From Fratercula arctica (Eukaryota > Chordata > Aves > Charadriiformes > Alcidae): a DNA stretch of 64,000 bases. The notes under the pieces were generated by a model that was not told the DNA's origin, made no database searches, and saw nothing but the letters and a program-made list of their open reading frames with translations. Shown piece by piece: positions 1 to 13,400 of this stretch. Location: the NCBI GenBank assembly GCA_947846985.1, contig CANTUZ010000005.1, forward strand, positions 744,001 through 808,000. Reading direction: 5' to 3'. Position 1 is the first letter of the stretch. Every line of letters begins with the position of its first letter. A program made the position numbers and the translations under genes.

Positions 1-242
1 GGCATGTGGCAGCTGATGGACGGAGCTGCAAAAGCTGACTGGGGACGGGGAAAAGCGAATCAGGTTTAACTCTGCGGCCGGACTTGGACGCTTGTCCGCA
101 ATCTGCCGACGCTACCACGATCTCTGGCTTTCTCCCAGGCGCACGAGCCAGCGGCAAGGAACGGGATAACTCCTTGTCCGCACGCTTTTGCCTCTGCTGT
201 GTCTCGGGGGGATCTGAGCGTTTCATCTCCCTGTCTCTGCAG

Positions 243-341
243 GTTTCCCACCTGGGTTGGCTTGAGAAAAAGACTGCTTCTGCTTTGTTTGAAGCCCCTC
301 CTACAGCCACTGTCGAGGACGCGCTGCAAAACTTCTTACGG
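243..341 (+). CDS. RMDN3: RMDN3 exon (fourth from last)
   Basis: 33 codons in phase 0, preceded by a pyrimidine-rich tract and CAG and followed by GTAATG. It encodes the [11 protein letters not shown] and [12 protein letters not shown] segments, which match the human RMDN3 residues just before the final helices. Confidence 0.9.
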
Positions 342-3300
342 GTAATGAACTCGGAGAGGCAAGGGGGTGGCTAACCTGGCACGTGCAATCCCGAGTGGAA
401 CCCCAGTACTTGTATTCCTCTTAAACTCATGGCTCCCGGGGGCTCCATCGCACACCTCCGCTGACGAGAACCTCTGGAAGAAAAGCTGGTGAAAGCAAAA
501 ATTTTGGCGCCTCTGTGGTAGAACAGACAGACAGAACAACATGATTTTCAAGACCTCAGAACTAGACCCAAAGTGATCAGAGTTGTTTTTAAGGGGCTCA
601 ATTTTCTTTTTAAAAGCTACGTAACGGAGTGCTTCATTGCTGGGTACTAAGTGCCTGTGGTCTGTGCTCTCACAGGGTCTGTAAGATCGGAGTGAGCTCA
701 CCCCTGGGAACACTCCCACAGGTACTCGTGACGTTCTGTCACTTTAATTTCTCTCAGAATATTGCATTAAAGGGCTGTCTGATTAGGTCAAACTTCTCCA
801 ATTCGAACTTTCGAAGACAGCTACTTCAAGGTTTCAGGGGCGCGTTGCTTATGTGTGTCTTGAAAGAAGAGTACTTCCTACTGGGTAAGAATCCTACCCT
901 CTGAAAGGCTTTTTTTTTTTTATCCTCCTGTTGATGAAAAAGAATTTAAGAGACGGCATTTTTGAGCGCACAGCTCGTGTTGCAAGGGTCCGCCTGAGAC
1001 GGGCGAGTTAAACAGGCTGGCTTCGGCCGTGCCAGTGAGAGCCACTCTTCAGCACCTCTGATGGAGTGTTACAGAAACAAACTGCCCTGCCACTTTATAA
1101 CTCACGGACTGGCCCGGCGGTTCTGCAGAGTCTCAGGGAAAAGCATTCTTAGTGCCATTTCTTAGAACTTTGCCAAAATGTAGTTGTTTGCGAGGGAAGT
1201 TTGTGGTAGGTGTCTGCCCTAGGCAGTATGCTTTTCAGCCAAAGTGGTTAAATCATTTCAGAGGTAAGTTTGAGGCGAAGTGCTTTGTTTCTTTTCTTTA
1301 GAGAACAAAATAGCTTGTCGCTTTTGTTGGTACGTCAGAGCGGCACTGTGGTGCGAAACAGGAACTTGCATTTTTCTGAGGCTTAGCTTTGGTCGCGTAC
1401 AGAGAATGTGAACAGCAGAGAGAAGCATCCCTCTGGAAGCTGATGATGCCCGGAGCATGCGCTTCTCCTGTGCTCACCAGAGGCCGTTCCAGCTCTCGGC
1501 CACTGTTGGCACGTTCAGGGGGCTGCAGATCTTCCAGCTTAGTCACAGGCTGAACTGGGTCTCAGGCCAGACTACGGGATGAAGAGGACGAACATCGTCT
1601 GTTTGTGCTCTCGGAGCCTCCTGCGAGGGCTGGGCTCAGGCGTGCTGGTAGAGCACCTTGGGGAGCTTGAGTGCAGATGGATACGGGTCAAGCCAGGGGT
1701 TCCTAACAGGAACGCGCCGGAACACAGCTGCTTGGAGAGTGATGGCTGTCACGGAGACGGCTGGAAGAAGGCAGAGGGTAACTAAGAAACTGGGAAGGAG
1801 AAGATAAAAAAACTGGGGCAAGATTCCTGAGGGGCACCAGCATGGTCAGGAAAAGCCCGAGTGGATGAGACTTGGTGGGCAAGGGGGTTAAAAACAGCGC
1901 ACGCACGTGTGCAGGAGAGGTGCTCCAGCCGCTTCTGAGTCTTCCTTCGCTTCCGCGTGCTCGACTTCGCCACTCGCCCTTCTTCCATGGCACTGCGTTG
2001 GGTGAGAGTATGGGTGGCGTTCAGTGAGTCACGGGCACTTTGTGAGAATCCGGGCACTTCACTAACCCAGCCGGGCGAGCCTATGAAAAATTCCTACACC
2101 GCTCTATTTAGTTACAAAAGTAGGGTTTAGTCAGCTATTTTTTTTTTCTTTTCTTTTCTAAGCGGTGCAGTAGGCCTGATGTAAGCATTAACTGTGTCCT
2201 TCGCAGATCCTAACGTCTGCTTTTCTCTGCCTGTCACACCCTCCCCTCTGTCCTTTGTAGGTCGAGGAACTGAGCCCAGGATTTTCCAAAGCAGGAAGAG
2301 TCTACATTGCCAAGGTAACCAGCACTTGCTGCTCTCTTTAGTTCAGACGTATCCTTCCAGGATAAGAAATACTTGTACTAAAAAATTACCCTTGGCTGTA
2401 AAGTGCTAAGCATGTGTAAATTACTCCACCCAGAAGCAAGATTTTATAAGATGGTAACATTTCTAAAAAAGGCCAAATCACCTAGTGCAGAGGTGTTAAA
2501 ATTCAGTTTTGCCTCCGAGTTGTCCAGTGGAGCATCCTTGTTTAACAGATCAAATTCTGTATAAAGCGGCACCGGTAACTTGTGAGCCGCAGGCTGGAGG
2601 TTTAACCCCACCGCCACTGCGGATTTCTGCGGTGTACACAGAGAGAAGCATGGGGAGAAGCGGAGGATAAAGTATCTCACGCCAACACAGATGGGAGCCT
2701 TGAGCAATGGTTATATCCACCATGGATGCCTGGAGCTGGAGCGCCGAAGATCCTTTTGTTTGCATTGAGGGAATAATGGGCTTTGAACTCTTAAATGTTA
2801 AAATTGCTGCTTAATTCCTACAATCTCCAGTTGGAGTCTAGAAGTATTTAAAGCCCAAATAGCTTTAGAAATATTAGCTGGAGTGGGCGTAGCAAAGAGT
2901 AGCTGTAGTCATTCTCTGTGAAATTCCTGAATTCCCAGTGTCCCAAAGAATATGAATTTTACCAGGGTAGCGTGCGAGCCGCGGGATCTGCTTGGTCTGG
3001 AGTACATTATCACTGGAACCTAGGTGCAGAATTTATTTCGCAACAAGCATCTCGTTAAAGGAAAATGAAGGTGACGGCAGAGGAGGAGAACCCAGCAAGA
3101 GGGGCAGCAGCCTTCACACCCGCTGGGTTTTGTCTGTGCTGTATTGCAGCTCACTCTGTGTGTTTAGTCATGAGTCTGTTAGGCAAAATCAGCTACGTAT
3201 TTGTAAGTCAGCTAGCCTTTTGTTTCTGGCTGCTTGCATACCATGATGAATGTGCCCTTAATTGCTTCTCTCTCTGCTTGTAAATACAGCCAGCATTCAT

Positions 3301-6300
3301 GGAAATTCACCCCTAAATGCCTTGTACAGAGTAAAGAGTGGAAGACTTGGAACTTATTTCCAGTGAAGTTGCGCCAGCAAATCCTTGCAAGCCTCAACCT
3401 GAACAGATTTTCAGAGTTGATGTAAAAATTTGGGTTTCATTGTGTGTAATCTACATGGACTGATACGTTTTATTGGGCTAATAGTTCACCACGTCCGTCT
3501 GGTGGATGTGATCGAGCTTCAGAAATACTCTGCACACACAGATTAGCGTGGAGGTTAATAGGGCTGCTTGGATCTGTTTGGGTTTGGGGTTTTTTTTCCT
3601 AATCTCAGGCTCTGTCACTTTGGGGTCACATCCTTAATCACCAAATTTAAAAAGTGCAATTGGCGCCTAATTATTTTGAAGGAGAGAGTGCTCTCATGGG
3701 TCAGACTTCAAAGAAAAAAAGAATCATAGAATCAAAGAATTGTCAGGGTTGGAAGGGACCTCAAAGATCATCTAGTTCCAACCCCCTGCCCTGGGCAGGG
3801 ACACCTCCCACCAGCCCAGGTTGCTCCAAGCCCCGTCCAGCCTGGCCTTGAACCCCTCCAGGGATGGGGCTTCCACCACCTCTCTGGGCAACCTGGGCCA
3901 GGGGCTCACTACCCTCACGGTGAAGAACTTCTTCCTAACGTCCAGTCTGAATCGTCCCATCTCTAGTTTTATTCCATTCCCTCGAGTCCTACCATTACCC
4001 GACATCCCAAAAAGTCCCTCCCCAGCTTTCCTGTAGGCCCCCTTAAGATCCTGGTAGGCCACTCTAAGGTCTCCTCGGAGCCTTCTTTTCTCCAGACTGA
4101 ACAACCTCAACTCCCTCAGTCTGTCCTCACAGGAGAGGTGCTCCAGCCCTCGGATCATCCTCGTGGCCCTTCTCTGGACACGTTCCAGTATGTCTGTATC
4201 TCTCTTGTAGTAGGGGCTCCAGAACTGGATGCAGTGCTCCAGGTGGGGTCTCACGAGAGCGGAGTAGAGGGGGAGAATCACCTCCCTCGCCCTGCTGGCC
4301 ACGCTTCTCCTGATGCAGCCCAGGACACGATGGGCTTTCTGGGCTGCTGGTGCTCACTGACGGCTCACGTTGAGCCTCTCATCCACCAGCAGCCCCAAGT
4401 CCTTTTCTTCAGGGCTGCTCTGAAGCCAGTCCCTGCCCAGCCTATGCTTGGGATTGCCCCGACCCACATGGAGGACCTTGCACTTGGTCTTGTTGAACTT
4501 CATGAGGTTGGCATGGGCCCAGCTCTCCAGCCTGTCGAGGTCCCTCTGGATGGCATCCCTTCCCTCCAGCGTGCCAGCCGCCCCATACAGCTTGGTGTCG
4601 TCGGCAAACGACAAAAAGAATTGTGTTTTATAGTCATTTTCTGACGTTTTTGACTGATAGGCAGGGACACAGGGTTTTCAGGGGCTTTGAGGGTGTCCGT
4701 GACTCCATCTATTTTGAATTCGCCAGACGCAGACTCTGGCAGCGCCCACAGCAGAACAGATTCTCTTCCAGAACCATCCCACGAGGCAGGAAAATCACCA
4801 GAATGCAGACACGCACATACCCTGCAGCGACACTTCAGAGCCTGAAGTAATGGCCCTGCGGGAGTTTAACTGTTGTCCTCATCCTAACTGAATGTTGGCT
4901 CTTTATGGCAATTACAACAGTGATTAACTGCATTGCTGGATTTTTTATTACTTTTTAAGCAAGCACTTCCTCTTCCCATGCTTATTTCATAGTCCCCAAA
5001 TGCCTCCATGGCTCTTTAGGCACCAAACCCCTTCCTCTTACGCAGAGGGATGGCTGTTTCTCTGCTGCAGATGATGCAGGGTTCGTGGTGAAGAGTATTT
5101 CACAGCTCTTGGGAGACCTGTAAATATTAGGTGTTACAGTGCTCATGGCTGACCCTCATTTTTAACAGCCCAGGGAACGTAAGCTTCCTAAGAGGATGTG
5201 CTCTCAGTATAGAGGTTTTACAATGAAAGCGGTGTGAGGGAATAGTGGCTAAACGGAAATAAAAATAGAGCTTCAAAAACGGTGAAAATCTCAGGGACAC
5301 CTTAACATCTCCAAACAAAAAAACCAGTCTCCTTGCCCAAAACAAACAAAAAAAACCACACAAGCACACAAAAAGGCAATCTAGTATTCTGTGATCTGAT
5401 GGTGATTATAATGCTTTGTGAATGAAGGAAACTGCAGGAAATGTCAGAAGCCTGAAACTGCAAATGGTTAAGAGGTAGAAATAGCTCTTTTTATCAGTTG
5501 CCGGGGTCCGGAATCGCTCGGGTACATTTCCTGCCTGCTTTTTCCCATTGAACTCTTCTCACATCGTCATTTTTTCTTCGCAGTGTTACAGGGACCTGGG
5601 GAACAACTCTGCAGCCATTCTCTGGATGAATCTTGCCGCGGAGCTGCCCGTTAATACGAAAGAGGTAGCAGTCTCACTAAGCACACGTTGATGATGAGCA
5701 GAGATGAAATGGGCACAGAGATGAAATTGTTTTATGAAAGATGTTCCAGCTTGTAAGCTCAGGTTCTGAAGTATTTTGTTCCTTAGCACGGACTCTTCTT
5801 CTCTTGGGGCCTGTTACCAGAATGCCTAAAGCAATTCGGGAAAGTAATGGCAAATAATAAGAAGCTGAGAGTACGTCCCATACGGGCTCAGGAGTGGAGC
5901 ACAGCAATGCGAGTGCTGTGCCGCCAGGGTTAGTGTCAGACACGTATTCAGCAGCTGGAGTATCTGCAAAGCTGCTGAGCAACTGCAGGACGCTTCACAG
6001 GGCCCCTTTTTTGGGGGAAGGTTTATTCCTTTGGGCACTGTCATGCCGGGCCAGCTCGATTCGAATGGGGCCACTTACGCTGGGTGGTTGTCCTGGGGCT
6101 GGAGCGCTCCCGGTGACCTGGGTGGCTTTGGAGGAGCAGCTGAGATCTGGCGCTCCTGGTGCCGAGTCAGCGCCTAACCCCCCCCAGGCTGGAGCCGATT
6201 GTGCCGAGCCGTTCAGAAGCTTGTGTGTGCTGCCCAGCATTTTTTTTTAATATCTAGGATATTTCAGCTCCTTTGTTACTTTTACAGGGCTTTGGAGAGC

Positions 6301-7488
6301 AGGCGGTACTGCGTTTTAGAGCTGCCATGCGGCAGTGCTCCCCAGCTGGGAGCAGCAACTCTATGGAAGGTGCCCTCAAATTACTGCCAGTCAGAAACCA
6401 AAAACACATCAGCTTTTAATATTAATCTAGTGTTATTTACATCGTCATGAAAAACGCAAGGGAAGTAATTTAAGCAACGTCCTGCAGCTCTTACAGCTTC
6501 AGCCTTAGTCTGGTGGAATAAACAGGCAGAATTCTAGAAATACGCAGCATTTTCGTGCCACTGTTTTTCAGGCCGTAATTAGTTTTTAGGTTGCTGTGGC
6601 AGAAGTCTTGTGCTGAGACTCAAACCCCAAGTACGGCAGAGGTCTTGGCAGACAGCTGGGGAGGCGCTGGCTCGCCTGTGCCACCACCTGCAGGGCAGTG
6701 GCCAGTATCGCATCAGCCGCTTGGCCACTGGCTGCTGCCAGAAATGGGGAAACGGGGGATGGAGCAGAATTTGATCCCTTCTTGCAGAAGGAAATAGCCT
6801 GGCTCTGCCTGATGCGGAGCTTCCTCACCGTACGCTGGTTGGAAATCTCTCTAGGCAGCGTTAGGATGGTGTGTCTGATAAATAGAGGATTTTTTCCAAA
6901 GAACATGAAATTCTTGTGTTGGAGGTGCAAGAGTTTAATCAAAAAAGCACCGAGATTTTCAGGAGAGACCAGGAGAGAGCTACAGGCAGAAGAGTCAGGA
7001 ACGGTTAATTCTCTCTCCTGCTCTGAAATGAACAGTGGGAGTCGAGTAAGGAAGCCAATGCTTGAGTGGCTTTGGGTAAGTCTTTGCAAATGTTGGTTCT
7101 CATCATCAATCAAATAACTTCCATCATGCTGGGAAGGAAAAACAAAGGCATTTTTCCAGACTGAGAGTCAGTGAGGGAGCAGAGGTTTGAATTCAGCTGT
7201 TCCAGTTGTCAGTTCTGGTCTCAAAAGGAAATACAAGAGAAGCTTCCTTTGATACTTGGAAAATGTAAATAACCTTAAAGGCAGTAGCGTCGAGAGGGAA
7301 GTAGAGGGGAGGAAAAATGTAAGGCTGGGCTGTACTTAAACCCTTGCGTGGGGCTGGAGAAGTAAAGGGAAATTCTCTTTTTTAATTGTTTCAGTGGGGC
7401 TGTGTATTTATCTGTTCTCTTACTGCGTTTCCAGGATGCAGAAAGCGAGAGAGAACTTGAAGAGATGCGGTCGGTGTGCCAAGAATAA
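243..7488 (+). CDS. RMDN3: RMDN3 (PTPIP51) C-terminal part, four exons, 5' end outside window
   Basis: Exons 243-341, 2261-2314, 5584-5664 and 7435-7488 (TAA at 7486-7488) are each bounded by AG and GT, and all are phase 0. Joined, they give 95 residues. The first reads [20 protein letters not shown], the second [18 protein letters not shown], the third [20 protein letters not shown]; these line up with the end of human RMDN3 (regulator of microtubule dynamics 3), including its ATVEDALQ segment. Known for the family: an outer mitochondrial membrane protein whose C-terminal TPR-like domain helps bind VAPB and lipids at ER-mitochondria contacts. This part is the end of that TPR-like domain; the membrane anchor and FFAT motif would lie before the window. 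The last exon is much less conserved than the others. It points towards RAD51, tail to tail, as in human. I found no upstream exon in bases 1-242. Confidence 0.9.
2261..2314 (+). CDS. RMDN3: RMDN3 exon (third from last)
   Basis: 18 codons, acceptor TTTGTAG, donor GTAACC. It encodes [18 protein letters not shown], nearly identical to the human segment ([18 protein letters not shown]). This is one of the most certain exons in the window. Confidence 0.92.
3721..4613 (-). mobile_element. CR1 LINE, 5'-truncated, about 0.9 kb
   Basis: On the minus strand this encodes the end of a CR1 reverse transcriptase. [11 protein letters not shown] catalytic box lies near 4610, then a region typical of the CR1 C-terminus ([35 protein letters not shown]) down to [19 protein letters not shown]. 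The frame is interrupted between about 4350 and 4300, so the copy is dead. The 3' end carries tandem AATCATAGAATCAAAGAAT repeats at 3721-3740. The motif AAAAAGAAT occurs at both ends (about 3716-3724 and 4613-4621) and may be a target-site duplication. The copy is about 98 percent identical by eye to the one at 27847. Confidence 0.95.
5584..5664 (+). CDS. RMDN3: RMDN3 exon (second from last)
   Basis: 27 codons, acceptor TTCTTCGCAG, donor GTAGCA. It begins [10 protein letters not shown] and ends [10 protein letters not shown], matching the [20 protein letters not shown] region of the mammalian protein with several substitutions. Confidence 0.88.
7435..7488 (+). CDS. RMDN3: RMDN3 last coding exon
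   Basis: 17 codons plus TAA, acceptor TTTCCAG. It encodes a short acidic helix ([11 protein letters not shown]) ending in CQE. The human end, DLEELEVILRD, is only loosely similar, so the terminus has diverged. The hexamer AATAAA (7484-7489) overlaps the stop codon. Confidence 0.8.
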   Translation, partial: DAESERELEEMRSVCQE

Positions 7489-7489
7489 A

Positions 7490-10400
7490 TACACACAGGC
7501 TCATTCCGCTTGATACTGCCCAGGCAGTAGAATTCCAGTTAAAGGAGTTTCATGGTCCTGGCAGCTTTGATTGCACTTCGTGGATAAGCCACAGGAGTTT
7601 ACAGGAAAAAGCACGCAGCAGTCTCATCGGCGCATCCAGGAAGAGATCTTGGTGGGATTTAATCGGATGAAATTTTGTATTTTCCTCCTGACAGCACTGC
7701 AGATGTTTGATTTTAAAATTCCTAAAAAGTGTCGAAGTCACAAAAACAGGGGGTGGGTGTATAGGTAGGACTTGTGATACAGAAATACTTGTGATTATAT
7801 ATATATCATAGATATATGTGAGATATATACTTTGTGATATAAAAATATATACATATCTATATAGACACATATATATTTTATATCACAAACTGCCTGTCCA
7901 ACAGCCTGAACCTCAGGCTGCTGAGCTCTCAGTGGATTCCTGAGAGAGTCGCCAGCCAAAATTTTTTTTTTTTTTTTCCAGTTTAACTATTTTCTCTTTT
8001 CCTTAACAATATGCGTTAATTGGATCAGTTGGACTCACTGATTGCACGCCTCTGGGGGAGGTTTCGGTGGGGCGGCGTTCGGAGCCGCTGTGCTGGGTGC
8101 TGCGTGCGCCGCGCTGGAGGCGGCGGGGCCTTCCCCTGCCCTCCGCCTCTGGGTCCAGAGGGCGCTGGCGCTTGAGGCAAGGCGATGACAAAAACAGATG
8201 ACAACAGTGGCTTAAAACAGGCGAGCTGTCAGCACTTTCTTCCTCGCTGTGAAAAAATCGGTGGTGGTGTCCAAAACGCGCTCTTGGTCCTTCCCAGTTA
8301 TGCCTGAACCACCTTCCTGGTTTGCGGCCGGGGAAGCCAGCCCTGCTCGCTGGGGTGAGTTACGACCAGGGACCAGCGAGGTTCCCCGCACAACACAAAC
8401 TTCGTTTTTAAGAGGCGCGTTGCTTTTTCGGAGATGTAATAAGATTTTAAAAGCCAGGACTCCCTCGCAGCGATGTTACTCCTTCCCTCCCGTGAGGCTG
8501 ACAGCTTCTTGTGTCCCCCTGAACCGCCTGCTGTGGTTTAGGCGGAACAACTTCGTTTGCAAAGTAGCTCTTTCGCAAGGAACCGCCGGCTACAGGACCT
8601 GGGACGTGCCGTGGCAAAGCTGGCGCTTCCCAGCAATGTTTGTTCACCAGCTCTCGACTCGTAGGTGACGGCGAGGGGGCGAAGGTGCCGCTGGCGATGG
8701 CAGCGGGAGCCGATGTGCCCAACCGGACACACGGCGGGAGCAAAAACTACCTGCAGGCGTTTCCCCGAACGTTTAGCAAGGTTTTCTTGATACTCCTCCA
8801 AGTGTCAGCTGGCAGCTAACTCGACGCTTATTTTTTAACGTTTGTTACGTCTTGCCATGTTGTGTAGCGTTTGTGACGCGTCAAGTAAAAAAGTGCAGGA
8901 GTAAAACATTTCTTAATCGCCTTTTTTAGTCCCTTGCACGTGTGTATTAACCTGCTGGGGTTTTTCCTGTGTGAGGATAACACGGAAGGGGAAATGGGTA
9001 GCAAACTCGAGCTTAAAAACTGCCCATTTTATAGATTTGCCCCTTTTTAGCCTTTTTTTTGTTTTTGTTTGTTTGTCAAAATTAAACTCTCTAAAGTTTT
9101 GGTGCTGAACTCGTGAGATGCAGGCACGCGTGCGATTAGCTTTATTTGCTTGAGACGCCAGAAGTCGGTAGGTGGAAATGCAGAGGTGAATGCTGAGGGG
9201 CTGCAGGCTGCGCGTGCAGAGCTGCCCTCGCCGGGAGCGGGGACTTTTTTATATTTACCGTCTGCTGTTCTTTGGGTTCCTCAGGGGAATGATGAAGCTG
9301 CCTTTTTTGCTTAATGTGACTTTGTCTTGTTTTGAATATTTCCCAGTGATGACCTTTTTTTTTTTTTTTTTCCTTGTTCTAAACATCCCATCTTTAAATA
9401 TTTGCACAAGTTTTTCAGCTATTTTCTTTCTGATTGCTTAAGCCGAGCTGGGAAATCCGCCACAGCGATATCCAAAAGATGATGATCAACAACTTGATTC
9501 TTCCGTGGAAGATGTGCGGGGTTTTTTTCCCGGAGAGAAACGGTAATAGCTCTCCAGACAGTCGTGTCGCTAGCTGTGCTGCGTGGCCGTTCCCGGCCGG
9601 CGCGTCCCGGGGTGAGATTAATCACTGCTGTTTGTTTGCTGCGATGTGCATTGCTTAAACCTTCCTGCCTTCCAAAAGTGAATGGTTTCTGCAGCTGTAC
9701 TGGGAGTGTGAAAGGGAATAGTTGCGCTGCCAGGAGCCCATAGCTTTGCTTCCTCGCGGGCTCCTTCAGGCCTTCACCTGTCGTGTAACTTGTCCAGCCA
9801 GAAACTGGTCAGAGGGGTCTCTGGGCTGTGTGTTTTCTGGAGGGAACTTTCACTCCGCGTTTCGGAGGATTTACATTCTCCTTTGAATTTTCACGGTGGC
9901 TGTTTCCAAACAACAAGGGGCTGTGTAGGCTTGGGGGAAAAAAAATGCCGCTTTGCTGCTCATCTGCTGCTCGGGATTCCGCGCTGGGCCAGGTTTGGGT
10001 GTTTCACCCGTTGATGTTCTTTCAGAGGGCGATGCAGGAGGGGAGCATTCTGCCAATTCGCTAATTGCCGAGGTGCGGTATGGGCTGGCGGCACCTCTCC
10101 AGACGAGCAGCCGCGCTTCAGCCCTCCCAGAAGGGCGCTGCGGAAACCCAGCGGGGGGCTGCTGAGCAGCGTCTTCGGGAATTCATACCAAAAGTCTTGT
10201 TTTCCTCACTGACGGGAGCTGAAGTCATTTTCTTTGGGGGGGTGAAGGCATTTGGTGCGGTGGCGTGGGGTGTGCTGGGCTGTGACCAGAACCCCCTCTG
10301 CCTACGAATAACCTGCTTCCCTGGAGGAAAAGGTGGGAATGAAACGATGGTAATTCTTCCCATTTGGTGTTCACGCTTGGATGATTTCACCCGGGTGCAA

Positions 10401-13400
10401 CCTTTCAACTCTCATTTATTCGATTCCGGACCTTTGGTGAAGCTTTAAGCTTTCCGTGCGTTTGATTGCCTGCTTCGCTTTTGTGGGTTTTGGGTGTTGT
10501 GTTTTGTTTTGTTTTTTAAAAAAAAAAAAAATAATACTTGAGCTTTATCTTAGAAGAGCGGGGTCTGGCATTCGGCTCCCGTGTGGTGCTGTCGCTGCCG
10601 GGGCAGGTTCCCTCCGCGCAGCCGGCGTGGAGCCCTGTCTCGAGAGCTTTGGTTTCTCTGCTCCGCTCCGGCTGCTGGAGCCTCAGCAGCGCCTCTGAGG
10701 CGGCGCTGAAAGGTGGTGACAGACCTCGCAGATCCTCTCAAGTGCAGATCAAGGCCATGTTGTGCTGTTTTCAGTCCGATCGCCAGGAATTTATGGCACA
10801 ACGATCAAAAGAACCTTTTTCATTCTGGTTTTCCCTGTTCCTGGCTTGTTGTGACTGAGAAGAATGCGACAAATTACCAGTTTTAATTGTACTAGCACAG
10901 CTTGCAGGTTGATGTGGAGATAAGGCAAGGCTGTGTAACTAAAGCACTTCCCAATCAACAACACTTGAGGATTTATTTATTTTTTTTAGCAATAAAACGT
11001 GCGGTCTCCGGTTGGGCTCTCGCTGTGCCGTGCGGGGAGGGGGGAGCCGTGCTGCTGCGTGGGGAGAAGGCGCTTCGCACTGAGCCCCGAGGACAGCGTG
11101 GGTTTCTCGGAGCCGCCTGCGCTGTACATGGACCGGGGCCACAAGAAATTGATTTGCCTGGAACAAATTTTGGTAGAGACTCTGTGTCCCACTCCCATCC
11201 GGGTCCGTTCTTCTGGGCTTATCCCAGGGGGAGAGAGAAGAATTTCCTGGAGCTACTCGTGTCTTAATTGTAAAACACTCCTGCCTGTGGTTAAATTGTG
11301 ATACCAAACAATAACTGAAGCTGTTTAATTTATCCTCACTCTGCTGTTCTGTTTGAAATAAAGTATTTATAAACAAGGAGAAGGGGATCCTGCTTAACGT
11401 TACCTGTGTTGCTCTCTTGCTGTTTATGCCCATACATACAGAGGCGAAGATACATACATACGGCAGGCGGGTGGGGGTCTTGGTGTAACATCCTGGTGCT
11501 GGTGCGCGCGGCGCTGTGCCAGACGCCATGGCAAACGCTGGGGAACTCACCCACAACGTTACTGTTTGTGTATTTAATAACGTGGGTGACACCCGGAGCA
11601 CGTTTTGGATGTCAGCGCAACCCCGACTGCTTCTGGTTTGGAGATGCGCCAAAGTCGTAGGGCCGCGCTTGGTGGCAAAGGGTGTGCTCCAAGTGAAGCT
11701 GTTCCTAAATAAAGGCGGATGATGAGTTGTGAGCCGGCGCCAGCGTTCTGCGCTTGCCTTCGTGACCCTAAAGGCCTCTCCAGCTTCCCCAGGGCAGCAA
11801 CCAGGAAAAGGGGCTGGCAGCTGTGGTTCCCGTTGGTGCTGGGTGCTCCAGGCTGCCCGCGTCTCAGCCCGTTTTATGGCAAATGACTTTGCAGAGGGAG
11901 CGGGTGTAACACTGACCGCTTCAGCGCTCCTCCACGTCCACGCAGCTCGGAGCCGTACAAAGGAGTAAGTAAAGAGGGAAGCGAGGTTTGGGCTACTGAG
12001 GGGACAGGGAGGAGTCATTTTGCTCGTGTTCCATCTCTTGCCTGTTGGCACACTGCAGCCCCGACACCCCCATCCCTGGGAGAAGGACGTGGGAGTCGCA
12101 CGCGTGGAAGGCGTCCTCTCTCGGAAGGTGGGCTGAGCAGCACCAAGCGTGGCTCGGGCGGCCTCGTCTTTCCCTGGGGTTGGGGCTGCCTTCAGCGTGC
12201 AGCTGCTCTGCAATCTCTGCTTTTCTTTCCTCCTCAAGGTGAAACCCTGGCCTCCTCGGCTGCACTGGGTCACCCCAGCGAGAGTCTTGGTTTGCCCAGG
12301 AAAAAGAGCTGGAGCCGATCAAGGGCCATCGTGCCATGGTCTGCGGCTCCAGAGGGAGCGGGACCCCGGAGCCGGCGTCGGGGTTGTGCGGGGTGAGACC
12401 CGTGGCACGGGCAGGGCTTTGGCTTGGCCAAAGGTGGGACTCACTGGGGACAGCGAGGCGGGGATGGACGCGTGGGGAGCCTGTGACTGGTGTAAATCTC
12501 CGACTCTTGGACCATCAGAAGTTCCTGATGGACTTTGAGAGACGTTTTGTGACACTTGAGTGTTAACTTGGCGATGGAGGGAGTGGTGGCTTACAGCGTG
12601 GTCGGGAAAATGGTTTTAAGCAACTCAGACATCTCGGAGGAGGTCAGCATTGACCCGAGCCTTGGGACAGCGTAGCCTGGTCAGAAAGGGGGATTTGGGA
12701 GCCGGCAAACTGGGTTACGGAGTGGGTTTCCAATAAAAGGAACATACCAGAGCTGTGGCCACCTCTCCCCTGTGCCGGGAAGCTTCTGGCTCAGGGCTGG
12801 AATAGAGATGTCAGCATCGCTGCCTCCCAGGAGCCGGATGCTCGTTCCCACTCCCACCCCGGCTTTTTTCTGCTGAACCCGGATTTCTTTGGTTCAATGA
12901 CACTTGTAATTCCTTGGAAATTCCCTGGCAAAATCTGACCTGCAGAGACCCAGCTCAGTTGGAGAGACAACCTGCGGCGGGAGGGCTGCGGGCCGCGGGC
13001 TCGCTCTCTTGCTTTGATTCACCAAAGTTGAGCTGGCTAATGTTTGGGTATTGTGAGCAAAGCCCAGGAAAATCAGAGAAAAAGCTGACCTTAGGGAAGT
13101 GCTTTCACTGCGAAGGGAAAATATGAGATTAAAATTGGGGAAGAAAGGCGGGGGGGGGGATAAGGTTGAACGCTTCTGGTTTTGCACATACGGGCAGCCA
13201 CGGCAGCATCAGGCATGAAAACATCATCTCAGCAGCTTCAGGAGCCAGAGATTTCATTCTTTTCACAAGAATTTTGCTTTCTCCAAAGTAAACAGCTGAG
13301 GAGGGCCCAAGACGCTGAAGGCAGGCGCGAGAACACAGGGTTGTCCTGTCCCTGGAGAGCCCGGCGTTATAAACGTATCCCCTAACACGAGTCAGCTTCT

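Larger units (their letters stand above)
342..7434 (+). other. RMDN3: RMDN3 introns
   Basis: Three introns (342-2260, 2315-5583, 5665-7434). The middle one carries a CR1 insertion at about 3721-4613. I see no other exon-like blocks or RNA genes in them; open frames here are short and lack domain signatures. Confidence 0.7.

Noticed and set aside
3772..4302. Reverse-transcriptase-like protein fragment as a host gene
   Set aside because: It is the C-terminus of a truncated CR1 LINE, with the same piece at several other places in the window.
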